A DNA stretch of 64,000 nucleotides from JARRKU01 sp963675565 (GTDB lineage: Bacteria; Desulfobacterota; Desulfobacteria; Desulfobacterales; Desulfosarcinaceae), in assembly GCA_963675565.2 (NCBI GenBank), contig CAXXYD010000001.1:1240001-1304000 (forward strand), given 5' to 3'. Of the stretch, positions 43,967 through 53,636 are shown one piece after another. Position 1 is the stretch's first letter, and every line of letters begins with the position of its first letter. The position numbers and the translations under genes were made by a program. A model generated the notes under the pieces. It saw only the letters and a program-made list of their open reading frames with translations, was not told where the DNA came from and did not search any database.

Positions 43967-45665
43967 TGAGATTATCTCTGACGACACGGATGAACTCCTC
44001 CATGGCAAGTGGTTTGGTCAAAATCTGCGAAAAGCCCATCCGCGCGGCTTCATATAAATTGGGATGATCCGGAAAGCCGGTTACGATGATGACTTTCATC
44101 AACTCCAGCCCCAATTCCCTTTTAATGGCGCGGCAAACCCCCAGCCCGTCCATTTCCGGCATGAACATATCGAGAATCAACAGGTCGGGAGGATGGCTGC
44201 CCATGCGAATCAACGCCTCCGCACCATTGTTGAAATCTTCAATGAGACAGTTGGTATTCCGGTGCAGGGCGCGAACAATCATTCCGCGAAAATCTCTGTC
44301 ATCATCCACCACCATCACCTTGAACGGCTGCCCTTTGGAATCCGTGGGCAAAACGACGGTAAATGTCGTTCCTTTTCCGGACCGCGTCTTGAAACGGATA
44401 TCACCTTTATGGGCTTTGACCAGGTTGTAGGTCACCGACAGGCCCAGACCGGTTCCGCCGGAGGCCTGGCGGTCGGTCACAAACGGATCGAAAATGGTAT
44501 CGGCCACCGCCGGATTGATCCCCCGCCCATTGTCGATGACCTCTATGACGATGCTCTGGTCCTGGCGACGATACTTTGTAAGAATGCGCACTTTGCCATG
44601 TTCGTGCCTGATCGATTCCAGGGCATTGATGATCAGATTTAAAACGACCTGCTCGAGATTCTGCAGATTGGCCCGCAACAGGGGCAAATCGGGGGCCAGT
44701 TCAACCTCCAGAGTCGTTTTCGATTTTCTCATGGTGGCGTCTGCCAGGCGCGCCGCATTTTTGACGGCTAAATTGACTTGCACATCCCACTTTTCAGCAG
44801 GGTTGCTTTTTCGCGCAAACCCCTTCAACCCGGATACGATACGCGCCACACGATTGGCCGCCATTTCCATATCGGAAATAAGCCTTGGCAGGTTCTGCTT
44901 GATAAAATCCTGCGGCAAACCGCCAATTTTTTTATCTGGAGCGATCAAGGCGCGATCATTGAGAACCGGCAGTAAATCCTCCCACATTTTTTCAAGCAAC
45001 GGCAAATTGAACAATAGCAGATTGATGGGGTTGTTGATCTCATGGGCGACACCGGCCACCAATGCTCCCAGTGCTTCCATTTTCTGGGATTGAAACAGTT
45101 GTTTCTCGATATTCTTTTGTTCGGAAATATTGCAGCATATGCCGCCGATGGAGTGGACATGCCCGTTGTAATGAACCGGGAAAAGGGTATCGAGATGATA
45201 TTCCAGGCCTTTGGCGGTGTTCTTCTGGTGGTGAAAAGAGACGGCCCGATCACGGCTTATCGCCTCTTGGAGCTTTCTTGAATAGAGGCTGAACACGTCA
45301 CGGTGATAAACATTCTGAAGACTTCGCCCCACCAGATTGACCCCTTTGACCAAGCCAAACTGGCTGACCTGGTCGTTGCTGAACAGGTAGGTTCCTTCCA
45401 AATCAAGCATAAAAATGTGATCTGCCGAAGATGCCGCCAGCCCGTGAAATCGGGCGCAATCGATTTCAAGTCCGAATTGAGACTGAACCAACCCGGCAAT
45501 CTTCCGATGCAATTGCCGATTCCCCCTGATGGCACGGCCAACCCCCAGCGCATGGTATCCGCCTGTCCGCCTTCTCATGGATTGTGCCGTGCCAGGGCTC
45601 CGATTTAAACGCGGTAAGCGGCCGACTCCGAGACGGCGGCGGGATATCATATGGGAAATGGGCAC
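43947..45665 (-). CDS. PAS-domain hybrid histidine kinase
   Basis: Up to 572 residues. After an Arg-rich ~65-residue N-terminus that is possibly untranslated, a PAS domain (SSADHIFMLDLEGTYLFSND) is followed by a kinase: phospho-acceptor His in GVAHEINNP, N-box NLIINALESI, G-boxes DNGRGINP and GGTGLGLSVTYNLVKAHKG, then a C-terminal receiver (FKVMVVDDDRDFRG, LLILDMFMPEMDG). No transmembrane helices, so it senses a cytoplasmic signal. It overlaps its regulator by 20 bases, a cognate pair. The true start is uncertain. Confidence 0.9.
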   Translation of the reverse strand: MPISHMISRRRLGVGRLPRLNRSPGTAQSMRRRTGGYHALGVGRAIRGNRQLHRKIAGLVQSQFGLEIDCARFHGLAASSADHIFMLDLEGTYLFSNDQVSQFGLVKGVNLVGRSLQNVYHRDVFSLYSRKLQEAISRDRAVSFHHQKNTAKGLEYHLDTLFPVHYNGHVHSIGGICCNISEQKNIEKQLFQSQKMEALGALVAGVAHEINNPINLLLFNLPLLEKMWEDLLPVLNDRALIAPDKKIGGLPQDFIKQNLPRLISDMEMAANRVARIVSGLKGFARKSNPAEKWDVQVNLAVKNAARLADATMRKSKTTLEVELAPDLPLLRANLQNLEQVVLNLIINALESIRHEHGKVRILTKYRRQDQSIVIEVIDNGRGINPAVADTIFDPFVTDRQASGGTGLGLSVTYNLVKAHKGDIRFKTRSGKGTTFTVVLPTDSKGQPFKVMVVDDDRDFRGMIVRALHRNTNCLIEDFNNGAEALIRMGSHPPDLLILDMFMPEMDGLGVCRAIKRELGLELMKVIIVTGFPDHPNLYEAARMGFSQILTKPLAMEEFIRVVRDNLNEKTVQ

Positions 45666-46024
45666 CTCGCCCTCCTCTTTAAAGATCCGGGCCCGGAATT
45701 TTGGGCTGACCCTGAAAGAGCCCCGGCAGGCAAAGTTTCCAGCGATGAGTGGCGAGTTTTCAGTATAGGATCAATCTCGAGTTGGAAGTGACAAGTGTCC
45801 AGTTGGGGTTCTCGCTGCACGCGGGCCTGATCTTATACAATGCCAGAATTCCGCAACTCATAACTCCTCACACGTTACTCACAACTGCTTTATTCTCCTG
45901 CCTATGACCTGATCCGGATTTTTTAGCCCGATAAATCGGCTCGGGAATTGAATACCGGCCGCACTGAACTCATTTTACCCCGGGACTGCGCCTTGCGTCA
46001 GCCGGACGGAAAAGGGGATCGGCT
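45666..46024. other. 359-base gap between the PPi-PFK gene and the hybrid kinase
   Basis: Both neighbours are on the - strand, so this is the leader of the kinase-regulator operon on one side only if the kinase promoter is at 45666 upward. I see no hairpin with a T run, no promoter pair that stands out and no RNA gene. Confidence 0.45.
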
Positions 46025-48136
46025 TTATTGCCCATCCCCAAGCGCATTGAGCAAAAGCGTGATGGGACGATCCTCTTCGTAATCGTTGTCCAGCCGCAGT
46101 TGGCCGGGACGACGATACTGATCCTCGCCCGGGCCGGCCGCAAGCCATTTTTCCCGAAATGCGGCCACGACCCGGAAAGCCGGAGAATGCACATCCACAA
46201 TGCTTTTTTCCAGAACAAGGGTCAACTTGCCTTTGCGCTCTTCCAGCCGCATCAAAGGTGCGATGGGCAGCCCCAGAGGCTCCCACTTGCTGAAGCCATG
46301 CTCCAGGTTTCGAATGGCGGCCATTTGTCCCGTGGCGCCGTTGGCCACAAGGCTGAATACCGTAAGCCCGAGATTATAGGTGTAGATACAGTCGAACTGG
46401 CTAGGATCGCTGCCCCTGCCGTCGTAACCGTAAAAATGGGTTTGGGTTTTCAGTTTAGGCACGGTGGCTTTGAAGATTTTTTCCAGAACCGGATGGAGAA
46501 CTTCATCCCTGCCCAGCACGCCGGCGCCGACCAATTCAGAATTCAAGGTTCTCAGTGAAATGATATTGTCTTTGATCAGCAGGTACTCGGCATCGGGAAA
46601 ATTTTTAAACAATATGGGACCGTAATAGCCTGCATCCAAACCGGCTTTCTGCAGTGTCTTGGTGTAGTAAGCCTTATTGATGCCAATTTTGTATTTCCCC
46701 TGGTCCCGCAGGATTAAGAGGTAATCTTTCACCAGATTGAGCAGAACTTTTTCCGTAGGCACCTGTGAAAACTGAAAATTCCCATGGCTGTCCCGCTCGG
46801 TGAGCAGACCTTCCTGGAAAAAGGCCGGCAGGTCGTTGAACAATTCTTCATCACGGGCATTCCAGACATTCGGCGCCAACCCCTTGGGCATATCCCGCAC
46901 CAAGCGCCGGAGGTAATCCAGCTTACCCTCCAAATGGGGAAAACTGGCGTGGAAATCGAGATCGTGCTTTTCGTTGAAATCGGCGATAATGGTGTTTAGT
47001 TTTATGATAAACACTTCGATTTCATTAATAAATTCAAGAATACCTTCAGGTATGACAATAACGCCGTAATTCTTACCCACGGCAGCCCTGCGAACGATGG
47101 CGTGGCAAATCACGCGGGACAAATGACGAAGGGTCATGCCATACGCCGTATAGTCCACCGTGCCTTCGGCCCTGGCTTTGTCGAGGCGCTGCACATCCAC
47201 ATAATCGGCGAGGTCTTCGCCAATGAGCGTCACATTGGCGTGGGTCTGCAGAGCGACCTCCAAAGCCAGATGACTGGCCACACGCCCCATGACCTTGCAC
47301 ACATGCCAGTATTTGATGTCCGAGCTGCTGTCCGTGCACAGGTTGCTGATGGCTTGGGCAAACGCGCGGGCGGCGGTATGGAAACCGAACGACATGGCGC
47401 AGAGGACATTCCCGTCCGCATCGCGAACCTGGATATCTCCATCGATGGTCTTCGGAACGCCAATGACCTGAACGCCGTCATGGTAAAGCTCCTGTGCCAG
47501 AAAAGCGGCATTGGTATTTGAATCGTCTCCGCCAACAACGACCAGGGCATCGAGGCCCATGGATTTGATGGTTTCCTTGGACAGGGCCATTTTCCCGGGG
47601 GTGTCGATTTTCGTTCGCCCCGTCTTGATCATTGAAAACCCACCCAGATTTCGATAGCTGTCCACCATCGTATCGGTCAGCTGCACGTACTCTCCCTCAA
47701 TGATGCCGTCCGGTCCCACGAGAAACCCGTACAAGGTGTTTTCCGGGTTGGCCTTTTTGGCGGCATCGTATATACCGGCAATCACGTTATGGCCGCCGGG
47801 CGCCGGCCCGCCTGAAAAGACAATCCCGATGCTTCGTTTTTGTGAATAGCTTTCTGAACGGCCGGCGGCGTCACGGGCAACCACGGACTGAACTTTATTG
47901 TGGATAATGTTGGACAATTGCCTTTCGGCCGCCGGATCGATATCGAAACGATAGTTCTCGTTGATCGCAAGGGTTGTCTGGTCTTTCTGGAACACGTCGC
48001 AGACCGGTGGCTTGTATTGCCTCCGGGCCTGCATCACCTGGCTGGTGGAAGAAATAACTTTTTGAACCTCGCTGTTATTCAATAGTGCGGTTAACGCGGC
48101 ATTTTTCTCTTGCGGCACAGCAACCTCCAATGTCAT
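46025..48136 (-). CDS. pfp: Diphosphate-fructose-6-phosphate 1-phosphotransferase (PPi-dependent PFK, long type)
   Basis: A 703-residue enzyme. The phosphate-donor site reads FSGGPAPGGHNV and VVVGGDDSNTNAAFLA; the GGDDS with Asp in place of the Gly of GGDGS marks PPi use rather than ATP. PKTIDGD supplies the catalytic Asp, and VMGRVASHLALEVA is also typical. Length and motifs match the long, plant-like PFP clade. It reversibly interconverts fructose 6-phosphate and fructose 1,6-bisphosphate in the cytoplasm and saves ATP in glycolysis of anaerobes. It is a lone gene, divergent from smc. Confidence 0.95.
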   Translation of the reverse strand: MTLEVAVPQEKNAALTALLNNSEVQKVISSTSQVMQARRQYKPPVCDVFQKDQTTLAINENYRFDIDPAAERQLSNIIHNKVQSVVARDAAGRSESYSQKRSIGIVFSGGPAPGGHNVIAGIYDAAKKANPENTLYGFLVGPDGIIEGEYVQLTDTMVDSYRNLGGFSMIKTGRTKIDTPGKMALSKETIKSMGLDALVVVGGDDSNTNAAFLAQELYHDGVQVIGVPKTIDGDIQVRDADGNVLCAMSFGFHTAARAFAQAISNLCTDSSSDIKYWHVCKVMGRVASHLALEVALQTHANVTLIGEDLADYVDVQRLDKARAEGTVDYTAYGMTLRHLSRVICHAIVRRAAVGKNYGVIVIPEGILEFINEIEVFIIKLNTIIADFNEKHDLDFHASFPHLEGKLDYLRRLVRDMPKGLAPNVWNARDEELFNDLPAFFQEGLLTERDSHGNFQFSQVPTEKVLLNLVKDYLLILRDQGKYKIGINKAYYTKTLQKAGLDAGYYGPILFKNFPDAEYLLIKDNIISLRTLNSELVGAGVLGRDEVLHPVLEKIFKATVPKLKTQTHFYGYDGRGSDPSQFDCIYTYNLGLTVFSLVANGATGQMAAIRNLEHGFSKWEPLGLPIAPLMRLEERKGKLTLVLEKSIVDVHSPAFRVVAAFREKWLAAGPGEDQYRRPGQLRLDNDYEEDRPITLLLNALGDGQ

Positions 48137-48546
48137 TTATTTCGATTCAAACATGAAAAAGGTCCCGGAACAGGTCCTTAGCGGTGCGGCGACTTTCCTT
48201 AAGTTCTTCCCTATTATCGGGCCTTGACGCCCCAAGTCAAGAAAATTACAGGATAAAGATCCGGGTCCGGAGGGCCCGGCCCTGATCTGGCCCGCAAGGG
48301 CCCCACGGTCACTCCAGGCAAGGATAGCTGCGCGTTGTTTGTCAATGTCATCAACTTCAGGCCTTCTTTCAATTGCAAGGCGGCTATCAGCCGGGACAAT
48401 CTCCACTGCCGGGCCAGGCCTGCCGGTCCAAAACCCGGTGCAATCTACCGTTGACCGGCGCTTACCTGCCAAGTTTATTGATAATCCGGACAACACCATA
48501 TATTGTAGCACCCCTTAACGTTTTACCCCCTACATTGTGTTTCCCC
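48137..48546. other. Divergent intergenic region between pfp and smc
   Basis: About 410 bases before the smc promoter. It includes a GC-rich inverted stretch near 48258-48285 (GGGTCCGGAGGGCCCGG) and no gene. It should contain the leftward pfp promoter, which I could not identify with confidence. Confidence 0.5.
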
Positions 48547-48575
48547 TTTACAATGCGCAGTGTGCTTGATATAAA
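48547..48575 (+). promoter_or_regulatory. Sigma-70 promoter for smc-ftsY
   Basis: TTTACA (48547-48552), 17-base spacer, TATAAA (48570-48575). One mismatch in each hexamer. Predicted transcription start near 48582, giving a leader of about 110 bases before the smc start. Confidence 0.65.
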
Positions 48576-48691
48576 TGGCGCACATAGACGAATGGAAGGT
48601 CAACACTGCTGATTCATCGATAACAGCTTCGAAATTTCCAACGGAAAAATCTGAAACGCGATACTGCCGCCCCGTTTGGAGGCACAACCCT

Positions 48692-51600
48692 ATGAAAATC
48701 AGAAAAATCGACATAAACGGGTTTAAATCTTTTTTGGACAAAGCGAGCATTGCTTTTCCAGCCGGCATTTCCGCCATTGTGGGGCCGAACGGCTGCGGTA
48801 AAAGCAATGTTATTGACGCGCTTCGCTGGGTTATGGGAGAACAGAGCGTCAAACAACTGCGCGGAAAAAGCATGGAGGACATTATATTTGCCGGCGCCAG
48901 CGGTAAACCCCCCTTGAACATGGCCGAAGTGACATTGACGCTGGCCAACGACAACGGCCACGCCCCCGAGGAATTCAGGGATTATTCGGAAATCAGCGTA
49001 ACCCGGCGCCTTTTCCGGTCCGGCGAAAGTGCCTACCTGATTAACCGGCAGCCCTGCCGGCTCAAGGATATCTACAACCTGTTCATGGGCAGCGGCGTCG
49101 GCACCCGCACATTTTCGATTATCCAGCAGGGCAATATCGGTGCGATCATCGACGCCGGCCCGGATGAAAGACGCCTGTTTATAGAGGAAGCCGCCGGGGT
49201 CACCCGTTATAAATTCCGAAAAAACGAAGCGTTGCGAAAGGTCAATGCCACCAACAATAACCTTTTGCGGATCAACGACATCATTTCCGAAGTCAATCGG
49301 CAAATGGCCGGCCTGCACCGGCAGGCCAAAAAAGCGGAACAGTTCAAGCATTACAAGGAACGCGTCAAACGGCTCGACACCCACCTGCTGCTGCATCACT
49401 ACGACGAATACAACCGGGAACTGATCAAAGCCAAATCCCTGCTCCAGGAACTCAAGGATGCCGATATCAGCCACATCACCCGACTCAAGAAGGTCGATGC
49501 TGCCATCGAGGAAATCAAACTCAAACGACATCAGAAAGACCAGGAGATCGCCTCCCAGAAATCCGGCAAGTTTGAGCTGCAGCGAAAAATAGATCGCACC
49601 GAAGCGGACCTTTCTCATCTGCGAAATGAAATTCAACGCCTGGACGGCGAATCCGGCGAACTTGAACGGGCGCATGCGGATCTCAAAGCCAAAACCGAAA
49701 CCATGGGAACGGAAATCGCCGAGGTCCACCAGAAGAACCAGAAGCATCAGCACGACATCGATGCACTCAAGGCACAAATCGAAGCCCGGCGAGAAGAAAA
49801 TCGCCAACTGCAGGAGCAGCTCAACAACCTGAACCGGGATGTTGAGCAACGTAAAGGCCGCCTCATGCATCTGGTTGCCGAAGAGGCCCGCTACAAAAAC
49901 ATCTACCAGAATGCATCCAATAACAAGGCATCCCTGCAGCGGCGTCTGTTGCGTATTGGCGAAGATGTTGCACTGGCGGTAAAAAAAGTCCGCGAACTGG
50001 AATCCCGATTGAGCGAGGAGCGGGGACTTTTTGACCGCATCCAGGAGCGAATCGCACAAATCGGACGGCACGTCGACAAGCTCAAATCCGAACTGTCCGA
50101 CCAAAGCCATCAACTCGGCGCGCAGGTCAAGCAGACACAGGTCCTTGAACTGGAACGCAATCAGGGGAGGACCCAGCTGGCAGCGCTGAAAAAAATGGCC
50201 GCCAATTTCGAATGGTACCGCGGCGGCGTCAAGGCGGTGATGCAGGCAACCCAGGATGTTCAAGATGGTGCCCCCCCCCTGGAGGGAATCATCGGGCTTC
50301 TGGCCGACATCATCGAGCCGGCTCCGGGTTATGAAACCGCGGTGGAAGCGGTTCTTGGGGAAGCGCTTCAATATATCCTGGTACAGAACCAGCACGCCGG
50401 TGCTAGTGCCATTGACTATCTTCAGGGGCAATCCGCCGGCCGAAGCGGATTCATACCGGTGGAATCCGTCAAGCCATTGTCCGGGACAGGCCATGAACCG
50501 ATACCGGAACAGATTCGCTTGCTGAATCACATTTCCGTGTCCCCGGATCTTCAGCCCATCGCCGATGCAATGCTGGGCCACGTGGCCGTGGTGCAAACCA
50601 TGCCCGAAGCCCTTGAACTGTTCAACCGCAATGGGCGAATTCAAACCATTGTCACCCGATCCGGGGATGTGGTATCGCACCAGGGACTTCTGATCGGCGG
50701 AAGCCAGGAGCAGCTTGCCGGCATCCTGGCCAAAAAGCAGGAATTAAAAACCCTTGAAAAGCGATGTATCCAGCTCGATCAGCAGGTGCTGGATGCCCGC
50801 GCAAGCCAGCAAAAAGCCGAAGAGACCGTTCGGGGCCTGGAGATTAAACTCCAGGAAGCCATTTCGGAAAGCCATGCCGCCGGTCAAGAATCCATTGAAA
50901 CGGAAAAAGCGCTCTACCGGATTGGTGAAGACTTGAAAAACGCCCGGCGTCATGCAGAAATCACTGAGCTCGAGCAGGAGCAGCTGCTCGGCGAAGAAAG
51001 TGAGCTGGACGATCAAATGGCCGAGTACAATCAAGCCCTGGCCCGGATTTCCGCCGATGTGGAAAACGCACAGGCCGAGGCGACGGCGGCCAGCGGACAA
51101 ATCAGTGGACTTTCGGAGCAACTGGAACGCCACAATCAGCGGATCGTCGATCTCAAACTTCAGCTGACGGCCTACAATACCAAACTGGAAAACGGCCAAC
51201 AGACCCTTGGACGCCTCAAGGAATTTGAGCGCGACAGCCATGTCCGGCTGGAGCAGCTGCAACAGGACATCCGCAATAAGACGGAAAAACGGAACAGCGC
51301 CCAAAGCCAGGTATCGGCAAAGGAAAGCAGTCTCGGCCAATATTATGAAAGCCTCAAACGCCTGGAGACCGACCTGGAAGCCAATGTGTCGCAATTCCGG
51401 ACCATCGACTCCGATCTCCAGGAAAATGACGGCCAGATGACCGCGATCCAGACGGAGCGCCAGAAAACACTTGAAAAAATACGTCTGCTGGAACTTAATC
51501 TGTCAGAAAAACGCATCATGCGCGACAACATCGCCGGAAAGGCCCAGGAGCGCTACCATTGCTCCATTGTCCACCTGCGCATGCTGAGCGCACAGGAAAG

Positions 51601-52276
51601 CGAAAAGCTCCAAATGACGATCCAGGAAATCGAGAAAGAACTCGAGCAGTTTCAGGACAAAATGGCCAAAATCGGCGACGTTAACCTGGGGGCCATCCAG
51701 GAATATGAGGAACTCAAAGAGCGTTTCGAGTTTCTCACCGAACAGCGCGCCGATCTGGAAAAGGCCATTGAAGACCTGCACAAAGTAATCCGCAAGATCA
51801 ATCGCATCACCCAGCAGCGTTTTATGGAGACGTATCAGCAGGTCAATGAAAAGCTCACCGAAGTCTTCCCCAAACTTTTCGAAGGCGGGTCTGCAAGACT
51901 GGAACTCACCGATCCGGCCAAGCCGCTGGAAACCGGCGTCGAATACATGGTGCATCCACCCGGCAAAAAGCTGACCCGCATGAGTCTGCTTTCGGGAGGC
52001 GAAAAGGCCCTCTCGGCCATTGCCTTCATTTTTGCTATCTTCCTGATCCGTCCGGCATCCTTTTGTCTTCTGGATGAAATCGATGCCCCGCTGGATGAGG
52101 CCAATGTGGTCCGGTTCAATAACCTGATGAAAGTGATTGGGCAAAAATCTCAGATTATCATGATTACCCACAACAAGCGCTCCATGGAGTTTGCCGAAAC
52201 CCTTTACGGGGTCACCATGGAACAAAAGGGAATCTCCAAAATCGTTTCCGTCAACCTCAACGAAAAACACGCATAA
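48692..52276 (+). CDS. smc: SMC chromosome segregation/condensation ATPase
   Basis: The start is the ATG at 48692 with GGAGG (48677-48681); the frame back to 48575 is leader. The 1194-residue protein has the full SMC plan: head with VGPNGCGKSNVIDALRWVMG (Walker A; up to ~170), long coiled coil, hinge (about 515-640; GGVKAVMQATQDVQDGAPPL, GLLIGGSQEQLAG after it), second coiled coil, and C-terminal head with LLSGGEKALSAIAFIF (signature) and CLLDEIDAPLDEANV (Walker B). It compacts and segregates the chromosome with ScpAB. It precedes ftsY by 13 bases; this pairing is common. Confidence 0.98.
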   Translation: MKIRKIDINGFKSFLDKASIAFPAGISAIVGPNGCGKSNVIDALRWVMGEQSVKQLRGKSMEDIIFAGASGKPPLNMAEVTLTLANDNGHAPEEFRDYSEISVTRRLFRSGESAYLINRQPCRLKDIYNLFMGSGVGTRTFSIIQQGNIGAIIDAGPDERRLFIEEAAGVTRYKFRKNEALRKVNATNNNLLRINDIISEVNRQMAGLHRQAKKAEQFKHYKERVKRLDTHLLLHHYDEYNRELIKAKSLLQELKDADISHITRLKKVDAAIEEIKLKRHQKDQEIASQKSGKFELQRKIDRTEADLSHLRNEIQRLDGESGELERAHADLKAKTETMGTEIAEVHQKNQKHQHDIDALKAQIEARREENRQLQEQLNNLNRDVEQRKGRLMHLVAEEARYKNIYQNASNNKASLQRRLLRIGEDVALAVKKVRELESRLSEERGLFDRIQERIAQIGRHVDKLKSELSDQSHQLGAQVKQTQVLELERNQGRTQLAALKKMAANFEWYRGGVKAVMQATQDVQDGAPPLEGIIGLLADIIEPAPGYETAVEAVLGEALQYILVQNQHAGASAIDYLQGQSAGRSGFIPVESVKPLSGTGHEPIPEQIRLLNHISVSPDLQPIADAMLGHVAVVQTMPEALELFNRNGRIQTIVTRSGDVVSHQGLLIGGSQEQLAGILAKKQELKTLEKRCIQLDQQVLDARASQQKAEETVRGLEIKLQEAISESHAAGQESIETEKALYRIGEDLKNARRHAEITELEQEQLLGEESELDDQMAEYNQALARISADVENAQAEATAASGQISGLSEQLERHNQRIVDLKLQLTAYNTKLENGQQTLGRLKEFERDSHVRLEQLQQDIRNKTEKRNSAQSQVSAKESSLGQYYESLKRLETDLEANVSQFRTIDSDLQENDGQMTAIQTERQKTLEKIRLLELNLSEKRIMRDNIAGKAQERYHCSIVHLRMLSAQESEKLQMTIQEIEKELEQFQDKMAKIGDVNLGAIQEYEELKERFEFLTEQRADLEKAIEDLHKVIRKINRITQQRFMETYQQVNEKLTEVFPKLFEGGSARLELTDPAKPLETGVEYMVHPPGKKLTRMSLLSGGEKALSAIAFIFAIFLIRPASFCLLDEIDAPLDEANVVRFNNLMKVIGQKSQIIMITHNKRSMEFAETLYGVTMEQKGISKIVSVNLNEKHA

Positions 52277-52289
52277 CAAAGATATTGAT

Positions 52290-53426
52290 ATGGCATTGAA
52301 ATGGTTCAAGAAAAAAGGTTCCACCCAAGCAACCGCTAACGATAAAAACGCTTCTGAGGAGGCGGCCGAAAAACGATCCGACGGTGGGGCCGACCCGCAG
52401 CAGGAGGATCATGGAGCGGCAACCCCGTCCGATACCGAAGCCGCTGAACAGGCTGTGGCCCAAATCGATGCACCGCAGGATTTGCCTCCTGCACCCCCTG
52501 ATGCACCACCCCGGAAGAAAAAACCCGGCCTGTTCAGCCGGCTCAAAAAAGGGCTTTCTAAAACCCGGGAGATCCTCACCACCGATATCGATGAGCTGTT
52601 CAGCGGCAAGAATAAAGTCGACGACGACATGCTTGAAGAGCTCGAAGAGCTGTTGATCACCTCGGACATCGGGGTCCAGACCGCCATGGACCTGATGAAG
52701 ACAATCACCAAGCAGGCGTCCAGAATCGGCAGCCCGCAAGAGTTGAAGGAAGCCCTCAAGCAGGAAGTTTTGGCCCTGCTCCGAGACCTTGCGCCGCAAC
52801 CGCCCCGGGACGTTCAAAAACCCCGGGTGATCATGGTGGTGGGAGTCAACGGGGTGGGTAAAACCACCACCATCGGAAAACTGGCCGCCAAGGCGGTGGC
52901 CGGCGGGCAGCGCGTGCTGATCGCCGCCGCGGATACGTTTCGCGCCGCCGCCATCGAGCAGCTTGCCATCTGGGCGGATCGTGCCGGCGCCGACCTGGTC
53001 AAACACAAAGCCAATGCCGACCCTGCGGCCGTGGCCTACGACGGCATGGAAGCCGCCCTGGCACGCGGCATTGACACCGTGTTCGTGGACACTGCCGGCC
53101 GATTGCATACAAAAGTCAACCTGATGGAAGAATTGAAGAAGATCAGCCGAACCATTGCCAAGAAAATCCCCGGCGCACCCCATGAAATTCTTCTTGTGAT
53201 CGATGCCACCACCGGCCAGAACGCCCTGTCCCAGGCCAAGCTGTTCAACGAGGCCATGGGACTCACCGGCCTGGCCCTGACCAAGCTTGACGGCACCGCC
53301 AAGGGCGGCATTGTGATCAGCATCTGCCAGTGCCTGAACATACCCCTGCAATACATCGGGGTAGGCGAAGGCATTGACGACCTGCAGGAATTTGAACCGG
53401 ACCAGTTTGCCAACGCCTTGTTTTAA
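52290..53426 (+). CDS. ftsY: FtsY, signal recognition particle receptor GTPase
   Basis: Start at the ATG at 52290 (ALKWFKKKGS); the frame upstream overlaps smc. The 378-residue protein has an acidic, Ala-rich A domain (~1-85, short), the N domain (FSRLKKGLSKTREILTTDID) and the G domain: GVNGVGKTTTIGKLA, DTFRAAAIEQL, DTAGRLHTKVNLMEELKK, TKLDGTAKGG and a C-terminal GVGEGIDDLQEF. It docks SRP-ribosome complexes at the inner membrane. Confidence 0.98.
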   Translation: MALKWFKKKGSTQATANDKNASEEAAEKRSDGGADPQQEDHGAATPSDTEAAEQAVAQIDAPQDLPPAPPDAPPRKKKPGLFSRLKKGLSKTREILTTDIDELFSGKNKVDDDMLEELEELLITSDIGVQTAMDLMKTITKQASRIGSPQELKEALKQEVLALLRDLAPQPPRDVQKPRVIMVVGVNGVGKTTTIGKLAAKAVAGGQRVLIAAADTFRAAAIEQLAIWADRAGADLVKHKANADPAAVAYDGMEAALARGIDTVFVDTAGRLHTKVNLMEELKKISRTIAKKIPGAPHEILLVIDATTGQNALSQAKLFNEAMGLTGLALTKLDGTAKGGIVISICQCLNIPLQYIGVGEGIDDLQEFEPDQFANALF

Positions 53427-53544
53427 TGCCGAAACCTGCCGCAACACCAAAATTGAGGCACAGCCCCTTTTTCACGACGCCGTTGCCGTGCCTTTCTCAT
53501 TGCGTTGACAACCCAGCGGGCTTCTTATAGATAAAGAAAAGACA

Positions 53545-53560
53545 CCTGTCAGATGACAGG
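53545..53560. promoter_or_regulatory. Short palindrome upstream of the APH/P-loop kinase gene
   Basis: CCTGTCAGATGACAGG (53545-53560) is a perfect 16-base palindrome about 77 bases before the kinase start and 120 after ftsY. Could be an operator; the regulator is unknown. The loop would be too tight for a good terminator and no T run follows. Confidence 0.4.
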
Positions 53561-53636
53561 GTTCCCCTGATCGGTACAATTCATCGCACCACTGCTGATT
53601 CGATAAAATGGCGGCAACACCCGAACGGGGGCCATT

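Noticed and set aside
48614..50680. 688-codon open frame on the - strand
   Set aside because: Antisense shadow of smc, with repetitive hydrophobic content typical of reversed coiled-coil codons.
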